Source of the DNA: Rikenellaceae bacterium
GTDB lineage: Bacteria; Bacteroidota; Bacteroidia; Bacteroidales; UBA932
Assembly (NCBI GenBank): GCA_900769385.1
Contig: CAAGGO010000463.1
Span: 1 to 5,033 of the forward strand
Direction of reading: 5' to 3'
Length of the DNA: 5,033 nt
Of the stretch, positions 1 to 5,033 are shown piece after piece. Numbering within the stretch: the stretch's first letter is position 1; each line of letters begins with the position of its first letter. The translations under genes and the position numbers were made by a program. A model generated the notes under the pieces. That model did not search any database. It was not told where the DNA came from and was given only the letters and a program-made list of their open reading frames with translations.

Positions 1-19
1 CACGACGCTCTTCCGATCT
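1..19 (+). other. Illumina TruSeq adapter remnant (not genomic)
   Basis: The first 19 bases, CACGACGCTCTTCCGATCT, are identical to the 3' end of the Illumina TruSeq read-1 adapter. The reverse complement (AGATCGGAAGAGCGTCGTG) is the usual read-through sequence seen in read 2 when the insert is shorter than the read. This is therefore untrimmed adapter at a contig end, and native sequence begins at base 20. The adapter happens to be open in the lptC frame and would add the artificial peptide TTLFRS to a predicted protein. It should be removed before any start-codon or promoter analysis. Confidence 0.97.
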
Positions 20-625
20 ATTCAAATGGTAGTAATCGCACTTGCGGTTACTACCTTTGTTATATCTTGCAAAGCTGAACCGGAAAGCGAGCCGTTGGAT
101 CTTTCTTCCGTACCGGTACAGACTGTACAGGGTATGAAAGCGGTACAGACTTCAAACGGGTTGTTGCAGATGAGGATGGAATCCCGTCTGTTGGAGCGTT
201 TTGACAATGATTCAGTTTCATACGAACTTTTTTCGCAGGGTTTTGATGTTTATGCCTACAATGAGGAAGGTGAGCTTGAAACCCAGATAAAATCAGATAT
301 TGCAAAGCATACAACCACCAAAAAGAAGGAGGAGACTTGGGAGGCTTACGGCAATGTTGTGATTACAAATTTCCTTAAGGGTGAGAGGATGGAGACCGAT
401 ACCCTTTATTGGGACAGGGAAGAGGGGAAGATTTATACCCATTGCCTTGTGAGGATGTATTCTCCAAGCGGATATATGCAGGGTTTTGGTATGGAGAGTG
501 ATGAGATGGCCAGAAATGCACATATAGAGAGGCCATTTGACAGCTATGGAATTGTAAGCAGGGATTCCACAGCCATTTATGTAGATACTGTGAATTTTGT
601 AGGACCTGCCCAAAAGAACAGATAG
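20..625 (+). CDS. lptC: LPS export ABC transporter periplasmic protein LptC (5'-partial, lipoprotein form)
   Basis: LptC-family protein. LptC takes lipopolysaccharide from the inner-membrane LptB2FG transporter and passes it to the periplasmic LptA bridge. The native frame is open from the first base after the adapter (codons ATT CAA, then ATG at 26), so the true start and basic n-region were probably lost at the contig end; the ATG at 26 is only the first one visible. Counting from that ATG (199 residues), residues 2-14 are hydrophobic and end in a lipobox, V-I-S-C15, followed by an acidic stretch (KAEPESE). This suggests a lipid-anchored protein rather than the bitopic membrane protein of E. 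coli. Residues about 65-150 have the LptC/LptA beta-jellyroll pattern: GFDVYAYNEEGEL, SDIAKH, YGNVVITN, then ERMETDTLYWDREEGKIYT. The conserved GFGMESD turn follows. The stop lies 2 bases before the next start, so the two genes are surely co-transcribed. The family call is firm; lipidation is inferred from the lipobox. Confidence 0.9.
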   Translation: MQMVVIALAVTTFVISCKAEPESEPLDLSSVPVQTVQGMKAVQTSNGLLQMRMESRLLERFDNDSVSYELFSQGFDVYAYNEEGELETQIKSDIAKHTTTKKKEETWEAYGNVVITNFLKGERMETDTLYWDREEGKIYTHCLVRMYSPSGYMQGFGMESDEMARNAHIERPFDSYGIVSRDSTAIYVDTVNFVGPAQKNR

Positions 626-627
626 AG

Positions 628-1902
628 ATGGCAAGCAATATTGCAATTACACTTCTGGCACTGCTTTTTTCAGCATTTTTTTCAGGTTATGAGATTGCTT
701 TTCTTCAGGGAAACAAACTGAAGATAGAGCTTGACCGTAAGCAGGGGAGAAAATATGCCAGTGTTATGCAGAAATTCATAAATAATCCGGAGAAGCTGAT
801 TTCATCGCTTCTGGTTGGGAACAATGTGGCTATAGTAATATATGGTATGGCCATAGCAAAGATTCTGGATCCACTTATTGAGCGTTACATAACAGCTTCT
901 GTAGGAGGTATTCTTGCTATTGACACAATAGTTGCCACTATCATTGTGCTTATTACTGCAGAATTTCTTCCAAAGGCCATGTGCAGGTTGAATCCAAACG
1001 GGGTATTTTCTTCGTTGTACTGGCTTTTCATTTTCTTTTACTGGCTTTTTTATCCAATTACTTTCATTACCAACAGACTGTCGGGAAGAGTAATGAGGTT
1101 ATTTGGCGTAAAGGAGCAGGATGGGCAGAGTAAGGTTTTGTTTGACAAGAGTGACCTTATGTATCTTTCTTCTGAGGTATCATCTGATGATGAGGATGAG
1201 GAGAATGAACTTTCAAATGATATGCAGATTTTCCAGAATGCACTTAATTTTTCGTCGGTGAAGATAAGGGAGTGCATGATTCCAAGGACTGAGATTACTG
1301 CTTTGGATATTCAGGATACTATGGAGGATCTGGCTGCCCTGTTTGCTGAGCAGGGGTATTCCAGAATTTTGGTTTACAGGGAGAATATTGATGACATTAT
1401 AGGTTATGTGCATTCCAAGGATCTGTTGAAGGAGGGGGAGAAGAGGAGCATTGCAGAGCTGTTGCGTACAGTTACATACGTTTCTGAGGAGATGAGTGCC
1501 CAAACTCTTATGGCTTATTTTACCAAAAACAGGCAGTCAATTGCCGTGGTGAGGGATGAATATGGCGGAACAAGCGGTATTGTTACCCTTGAGGACCTTA
1601 TTGAGGAGATTTTTGGTGACATCAATGACGAGCTTGATAAAGAGGAGTTTCTGGAGAAAAAGATTTCAGATGACGAGTATCTTTTCTCTGCAAGGCTTGA
1701 GGTGGAGGAGATAAACAGGAAATATGAGCTTGATTTGCCTGAGTCTGATGATTATGAGACGTTGGCGGGTCTGATTATGCACTATAACGAGAATATCCCC
1801 AAGGAGAAGGAAATATTGCAGTTTGGCAAATATTCGTATACCATTCTCAAAACTACCCGCAACAGGATAGAAACTGTAAATGTGAGAGTGTTACAAAAGT
1901 AG
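628..1902 (+). CDS. CNNM/CorC-type hemolysin-family transporter (DUF21 + CBS pair + CorC_HlyC; GldE-like)
   Basis: A complete 424-residue inner-membrane protein. Residues about 1-150 form the DUF21/CNNM domain with four hydrophobic segments (about 3-25, 55-80, 93-117, 127-148). It has the family's polar intramembrane motifs SGYEIAFL (19-26), GNN (64-66) and EFLPK (112-116); in CorC/CNNM structures such residues line the Mg2+ site. A strongly acidic linker (187-195) leads to a CBS pair, about 212-335, with the hallmark MIPRTEI (217-223) and DEYGGTSGIVTLEDLIEEIFG (310-330, shown by its key residues D310, E311, G313-G314 and the acidic tail). Residues about 345-423 are the CorC_HlyC domain. Family knowledge supports Mg2+/Co2+ efflux gated by nucleotide at the CBS pair; the "hemolysin" name is historical. 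Flavobacterial GldE (gliding motility) has the same architecture, but no gliding genes are visible here, so I do not use that symbol. The ATG at 628, 2 bases after the lptC stop, is the natural start: no Shine-Dalgarno is seen, and translational coupling is likely. Arg codons favour AGG (11 of 20). Confidence 0.9.
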   Translation: MASNIAITLLALLFSAFFSGYEIAFLQGNKLKIELDRKQGRKYASVMQKFINNPEKLISSLLVGNNVAIVIYGMAIAKILDPLIERYITASVGGILAIDTIVATIIVLITAEFLPKAMCRLNPNGVFSSLYWLFIFFYWLFYPITFITNRLSGRVMRLFGVKEQDGQSKVLFDKSDLMYLSSEVSSDDEDEENELSNDMQIFQNALNFSSVKIRECMIPRTEITALDIQDTMEDLAALFAEQGYSRILVYRENIDDIIGYVHSKDLLKEGEKRSIAELLRTVTYVSEEMSAQTLMAYFTKNRQSIAVVRDEYGGTSGIVTLEDLIEEIFGDINDELDKEEFLEKKISDDEYLFSARLEVEEINRKYELDLPESDDYETLAGLIMHYNENIPKEKEILQFGKYSYTILKTTRNRIETVNVRVLQK

Positions 1903-1906
1903 TTTT

Positions 1907-1939
1907 TTTGTGGTATTCTGCAGAAAATTACTATATTCG
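1907..1939 (+). promoter_or_regulatory. Predicted Bacteroidota-type promoter for the foldase gene
   Basis: The gap between the two genes holds TTTG at 1907-1910, then 21 bases, then TATATTCG at 1932-1939. Bacteroides primary-sigma promoters have a -33 TTTG element and a -7 TAnnTTTG element about 19-23 bases apart, so this matches 4 of 4 and 7 of 8 conserved-or-free positions with good spacing. Transcription would start a few to about ten bases downstream (around 1943-1950), leaving a leader of about 30 bases. No terminator separates it from the upstream gene, so it would be an internal promoter added to operon read-through. Prediction from sequence only. Confidence 0.6.
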
Positions 1940-1940
1940 C

Positions 1941-1976
1941 GCTTTACTGAAAAAATCTTAAAAATATTTATATAAA
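1941..1976 (+). promoter_or_regulatory. AT-rich, Shine-Dalgarno-less translation leader
   Basis: The bases before the ATG at 1977 are almost entirely A and T and contain no AGGAGG-like element; A occupies the three positions before the start codon. This fits the known Bacteroidota habit of initiating on unstructured, A-rich leaders rather than by anti-Shine-Dalgarno pairing. It supports ATG 1977 as the start, together with the protein's immediate basic N-terminus and membrane segment. Confidence 0.45.
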
Positions 1977-4064
1977 ATGGCAGTACTAGAAAAAATACGC
2001 GTAAAAATGGGAGCGTTCATTACAGCTCTTATTGCAATAGCGTTGTTATCGTTTGTTATTGACCCGTCCACTCTTCAGAGTGCAATGTCAATGTTCTCTT
2101 CAAAGTATGATGTAGGAGAGATTAACGGTGAGGGTATCACTTATCAGGAGTATCAGCAGAAAGTTGATTACTTCACAAAAATTTATCAGATTTCATCAGG
2201 TTCAACATCTTCTGATGAGCAGACTCAGGAGGCAATCAACAACTCTGCCTGGCAGAATGAGATTACCGACAGAGTACTTGTACCGGCTATCAAAGGTGCA
2301 GGTGTAACTTTGGGTGAGGAGGAGCTTTATGACCTTACTCAGGGTGCAAACATTTCACCTGTTCTAATGTCAGAGGCTTCTTTCGTTGGCGAGGACGGCC
2401 AGTTCAGCAAACAGAGAGTCGTAGATTTCGTACAGGCTATCGGTCAGGATGCTTCAGGCCAGTTGGGTATGTACTGGAATTTCCTTGAGGACAACATTGT
2501 TAAGGACCAGCTTTTCACAAAATATATGTCAATGTTGGATAAGAGTATGTATATGAGCCCTATTGAGCTTAACAGAGCAATTGCAAACAACAATACCACT
2601 TACAATGTTGACTTTGTGGTTAAACCTTTCGGCTTTGCAACTGACTCAACTATTTCAGTTTCAAAACAGGAGGTTTCTGCATACTATGAGAAAAACAAGG
2701 AGAATTTCAAGCAGGTTGAGAGCCGTGATTTGGAGTATGTAGTATTTGAGGTTGTTCCTTCAGAGGCTGACATTGACGCTGCAAGAAATGACTTTGAGAA
2801 AGCATACAATGAGTTTGTAGCTGCAGAGAACGTTAAAAACTTCCTTGCAAGAAACTCAGATGCTCCTTTCAATCCATACTTCTACAAAGAGGGTGACCTT
2901 AAATCAATTGCTGTAGAGCTTGAGGACTTTGCTGCCAAAGCAAAAGTTGGTGAGTCTTTGGAGCCTTTCCAGCAGGAGAACACTTTCATTGCTGCAAAAG
3001 TTGTTGACATCAAACAGTTGCCTGATTCAGTATTCGTTAAACATATCCTTCTTCAGGGTGAGAACGAGGCTAAGGCTGACAGCTTGATGAATGTAGCTAA
3101 AAAAGCAAACTTTGCAGAGCTTGCAGCTGTTTACTCAGCTGACAAGAACCCTAACGTGGCTGAGGCTGGTGATTTGGGTTGGATGACCCAGCAGTATATG
3201 ATTCCTGGTATGGAGTCTGTTCTTGAGGCTAAAAAAGGTGATATCCTTAAAATGAAGACCCAGTACGGTACTCACATTGTCAAGGTTACTGACGTTACCA
3301 AAGCAATGAAGAAAATGCAGGTTGCAATTATGGTTAAAGAGGCTGTTGCAAGCAAGGCAACTTACTCTGACTACTATGCTAAGGCAAATGAGATTGCAAG
3401 CAAGAGCGAGGGTAACATTGAGAAATTCAATGCTGCTGCAAAAGAGATGAACGCTCCAGTATATCCTGCAATCAGAGTTCTTCCTGGTGCCAAAACTTTG
3501 GCTAACTACCAGCACACAAGAGAGATTTCAAGATGGGCTAACGAGAGCAAAGTTGGTGATGTTTCACCTATCATTACTGTAGACAACAAATACTTCTTTG
3601 TAGTTGCTCTTACAGGTATCCACCCAGAGGGTTACGCTTCTTTGAATGAGGTTTACACAGATATCCAGAACTATCTTCTAGTTGAGAAAAAAGGCCAGAA
3701 AGTAGCTGAGGAGACCAAAGCTGCAATTGCAGGTGCAAACACTATTGAGGAGGTTGCAGAGAAACTTAACACAACTGTAAGCAACCAGAGCGGTATTGCT
3801 TTTGCTTCACTTACTTCACAGCAGTTGGATCCTAAATTCATTGGTGCTGTTGCAGGTGCTGCAGAGAACACTCTAACTGGTCCGGTTGTAGGTGAGATTG
3901 GTGTTTACTACTTTGTTGTTAAAGGTAAAGAGGTAGGCGCATTCTACACTGAGGATGATGCTAAAGCAAGAAATGCTCAGGTATTCAGCAGCGTTTCAAG
4001 AGTAATTCCAGCTATCATCTCTGAGGGTGCAGAGATTACAGATGCTAGATACAGATTCTTCTAA
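1977..4064 (+). CDS. ppiD: Membrane-anchored SurA_N/PpiD-like peptidylprolyl isomerase (parvulin foldase)
   Basis: A complete 695-residue foldase, somewhat longer than E. coli PpiD (623). A basic start (MAVLEKIRVK) precedes one hydrophobic segment, about 12-28, with no clear cleavage site, so it is probably an inner-membrane anchor with the rest in the periplasm. Residues about 45-250 are the SurA/PpiD chaperone-like N domain, opening with GEINGEGITYQEY. The parvulin domain is about 351-442: KHILL (355-359), YSAD (386-389), GDLGWM (398-403) and YGTHIVKV (430-437). Both conserved histidines (H356, H433) and an Asp at the Cys/Asp position (D389) are present, so isomerase activity is plausible, unlike E. 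coli PpiD, whose parvulin domain is reported inactive. Residues about 443-695 hold further parvulin-half-like segments. The protein contains no cysteine. Expected role: helping newly exported and outer-membrane proteins fold near the Sec exit. Arg codons are almost all AGA (12 of 14, no AGG), unlike the two genes upstream. The symbol reflects architecture; databases may call it simply SurA N-terminal domain protein. Confidence 0.9.
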   Translation: MAVLEKIRVKMGAFITALIAIALLSFVIDPSTLQSAMSMFSSKYDVGEINGEGITYQEYQQKVDYFTKIYQISSGSTSSDEQTQEAINNSAWQNEITDRVLVPAIKGAGVTLGEEELYDLTQGANISPVLMSEASFVGEDGQFSKQRVVDFVQAIGQDASGQLGMYWNFLEDNIVKDQLFTKYMSMLDKSMYMSPIELNRAIANNNTTYNVDFVVKPFGFATDSTISVSKQEVSAYYEKNKENFKQVESRDLEYVVFEVVPSEADIDAARNDFEKAYNEFVAAENVKNFLARNSDAPFNPYFYKEGDLKSIAVELEDFAAKAKVGESLEPFQQENTFIAAKVVDIKQLPDSVFVKHILLQGENEAKADSLMNVAKKANFAELAAVYSADKNPNVAEAGDLGWMTQQYMIPGMESVLEAKKGDILKMKTQYGTHIVKVTDVTKAMKKMQVAIMVKEAVASKATYSDYYAKANEIASKSEGNIEKFNAAAKEMNAPVYPAIRVLPGAKTLANYQHTREISRWANESKVGDVSPIITVDNKYFFVVALTGIHPEGYASLNEVYTDIQNYLLVEKKGQKVAEETKAAIAGANTIEEVAEKLNTTVSNQSGIAFASLTSQQLDPKFIGAVAGAAENTLTGPVVGEIGVYYFVVKGKEVGAFYTEDDAKARNAQVFSSVSRVIPAIISEGAEITDARYRFF

Positions 4065-4084
4065 CAGAAGATCTGATATGAATG

Positions 4085-4118
4085 AAATGGGTTGGCCAAA
4101 GGCCAGCCCATTTTTTTT
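4085..4118 (+). terminator. Rho-independent terminator of the lptC-CNNM-ppiD unit
   Basis: ATGGGTTGGCC (4087-4097) pairs with GGCCAGCCCAT (4101-4111) across an AAA loop: 11 pairs, one of them G-U. Two further A-U pairs can extend the base to 4085-4113. Eight T residues follow (4111-4118). It starts 20 bases after the foldase stop codon, a textbook position. Read on the minus strand it has only a short A-derived tail, so it acts mainly on the plus strand. Confidence 0.93.
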
Positions 4119-4164
4119 ACCGCAGAGATTCCCACTATAATAAGAACGGTGTCTAATAAGGCAT

Positions 4165-4198
4165 AAAAAAGGCCGGAAACTTTAAATTTCCAGCCTTT
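4165..4198 (-). terminator. Rho-independent terminator of ychF
   Basis: On the minus strand AAAGGCTGGAAA (4198-4187) pairs with TTTCCGGCCTTT (4179-4168) around a 7-base loop: 12 pairs including one G-U. The T run continues to 4165, giving six T residues after the GC core. It begins 22 bases beyond the ychF stop. The plus-strand T run is only three long, so the minus strand is the likely working direction. Confidence 0.88.
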
Positions 4199-4220
4199 AT
4201 TGCATTGTTGTGTATTCTTT

Positions 4221-5033
4221 TTAAACATTGAATAGGAAGTGCATAACATCACCGTCCTGAACAACATACTCTTTACCCTCAACTCCAAGTTTTCCGGCAG
4301 CGCGGCAAGCAGCCTCTGAGCCGTATTTTACAAAATCATCATATTTGATAACCTCTGCACGGATGAATCCTCTCTCAAAATCAGAGTGGATAACACCTGC
4401 AGCAGCCGGAGCCTTGTCTCCTTTGTTGTAGGTCCAGGCCCTTACCTCCTGTACACCAGCTGTGAAGTATGTCTCAAGGTTAAGCAAAGCGTATGCGCTT
4501 CTGATAAGTCTTACAACTCCTGATTTCTCAAGGCCAATCTCATCAAGGAACATCTGGCGCTCCTCGTAGCTCTCAAGCTCAGCAATCTCAGACTCAATTT
4601 TGGCTGCAATCACAAGAATCTGAGCGTTCTCATCCTTAACTGCCTCTTTTACCTGCTCAACAAATTTGTTGCCGTCCTTTGCGCTGTTCTCGTCAACGTT
4701 GCAGACGTACATTACAGGTTTGTTGGTAAGCAAGTAAAGCTCTTTTGCAATTTTCTCGTCCTCAGCGTTGTCAAAAGTTACAACACGTGCAGATTTGCCC
4801 TGCTCAAGAACCTCTTTATATTTTACAAGGATATCATACAGTTTCTTGGCATTCTTGTCGCCACCTGTCTGAGCCTGTTTATAAACTTTGCTGATGCGGT
4901 TTTCTACTGTCTCTAGGTCTTTAAGCTGAAGCTCTGTATCAATGATCTCCTTATCCCTTACAGGATCTACAGAACCGTCTACGTGAACAATGTTGGGATC
5001 ATCAAAACATCTTAGCACGTGAAGGATTGCATC
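4221..5033 (-). CDS. ychF: Redox-regulated ATPase YchF (Obg-family, OLA1 type), 5'-partial
   Basis: The C-terminal 270 residues of YchF. The frame is open to the window edge, beginning D-A-I-L-H-V-L-R-C-F; an internal GTG at 5018 could be mistaken for a start but lies within a conserved strand. Compared with the family's roughly 365 residues, about 95 are missing, including the P-loop (G1), switch and G3 motifs. Visible in fragment numbering: RCFDDPNIVHVDGSVDP (8-24), the helical insertion (about 32-95), the G4 equivalent N-V-D-E (112-115), the G5-like AAKIESE (143-149), and the TGS domain from about 187 (LETYFTAG) to the terminal FLFNV. The NxxE form of G4 replaces the GTPase NKxD and is the known reason YchF/OLA1 prefers ATP. 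The family associates with ribosomes and stress responses in the cytoplasm. It is convergent with the envelope genes and has its own terminator; its promoter lies outside the window. Identification is secure. Confidence 0.96.
   Translation of the reverse strand, partial: DAILHVLRCFDDPNIVHVDGSVDPVRDKEIIDTELQLKDLETVENRISKVYKQAQTGGDKNAKKLYDILVKYKEVLEQGKSARVVTFDNAEDEKIAKELYLLTNKPVMYVCNVDENSAKDGNKFVEQVKEAVKDENAQILVIAAKIESEIAELESYEERQMFLDEIGLEKSGVVRLIRSAYALLNLETYFTAGVQEVRAWTYNKGDKAPAAAGVIHSDFERGFIRAEVIKYDDFVKYGSEAACRAAGKLGVEGKEYVVQDGDVMHFLFNV

Noticed and set aside
592..599. GAATTTTG, resembling the TAnnTTTG promoter box, just before the CNNM gene
   Set aside because: It lies inside lptC and has no TTTG or TTG at the correct distance upstream; the 2-base gene spacing argues for simple co-transcription.
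293..646. Minus-strand open frames opposite lptC (including 60-314, 293-646 and 375-638)
   Set aside because: They are wholly antisense to a clear LptC coding sequence, overlap one another, and show no domain, start context or compositional sense.
1050..1503. Minus-strand open frames opposite the CNNM gene
   Set aside because: The plus strand encodes uninterrupted, recognisable CBS motifs here. The antisense peptides are low-complexity shadows (for example Ser runs opposite acidic codons).
1893..1911. Possible terminator at the end of the CNNM gene (ACAAAA / TTTTGT with a T run)
   Set aside because: The stem is only about six mostly A-T pairs and would be too weak; the T run is better read as flanking the -33 promoter element.
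2684..3871. Minus-strand open frames opposite the foldase gene
   Set aside because: They mirror the biased codons of the foldase, lack any recognisable motif, and overlap its conserved parvulin domain.
4061..4288. Minus-strand open frame across the convergent gap
   Set aside because: It runs through both terminator hairpins and into the end of ychF in another frame, so it is not a plausible gene.
4997..5018. GTG at 5018 as the ychF start
   Set aside because: The frame stays open to the window edge with YchF-like residues (D-A-I-L-H), and the protein would lack its P-loop. The gene is truncated by the window rather than starting there.
1..5033. A hidden mobile element, CRISPR array, defence system, tRNA or riboswitch
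   Set aside because: Apart from short gaps of 2, 74 and 156 bases, the window is filled by four conserved housekeeping genes. No direct repeats, cloverleaf-like folds or transposase motifs were seen.

Overview
This is a moderately AT-rich bacterial window, most likely from an uncultured or gut-type member of the Bacteroidales (phylum Bacteroidota). Three things point there. The gene order lptC, CNNM/CorC-type "hemolysin" protein, then a large SurA_N/PpiD-type peptidylprolyl isomerase is typical of that order. No gene start has a convincing Shine-Dalgarno sequence. The one sizeable intergenic gap before a gene start carries a Bacteroides-type promoter (TTTG, 21 bp, TATATTCG). A genus cannot be named from the sequence alone.

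Layout: bases 1-19 are not genomic. They are the end of the Illumina TruSeq adapter, left on the contig end. From base 20 a 5'-truncated lptC (LPS-transport periplasmic component, apparently a lipoprotein here) runs to 625. Two bases later comes a complete 424-residue membrane protein with DUF21/CNNM, CBS-pair and CorC_HlyC domains (628-1902). A 74-base AT-rich gap with a predicted promoter leads to a complete 695-residue membrane-anchored parvulin-type foldase (1977-4064). This gene ends at a strong rho-independent terminator (about 4085-4118). A second terminator (about 4165-4198), facing the other way, ends a minus-strand ychF (4221 to the window edge), which lacks its N-terminal third.

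The plus-strand genes form an envelope-biogenesis group: LPS export across the periplasm (LptC), a probable Mg2+/divalent cation transporter at the inner membrane, and a chaperone/isomerase for exported proteins. The foldase probably receives both read-through and its own promoter activity, which fits its more restricted codon choice. The convergent ychF (ATP-binding, ribosome-associated P-loop protein) is a separate, housekeeping transcription unit.

I found no mobile element, CRISPR array, RNA gene, toxin-antitoxin or defence locus, and no undescribed system. The points most worth a second look are the adapter contamination, the lipoprotein form of LptC, the repeated parvulin-half-like motifs in the foldase, and the codon shift that coincides with its internal promoter.
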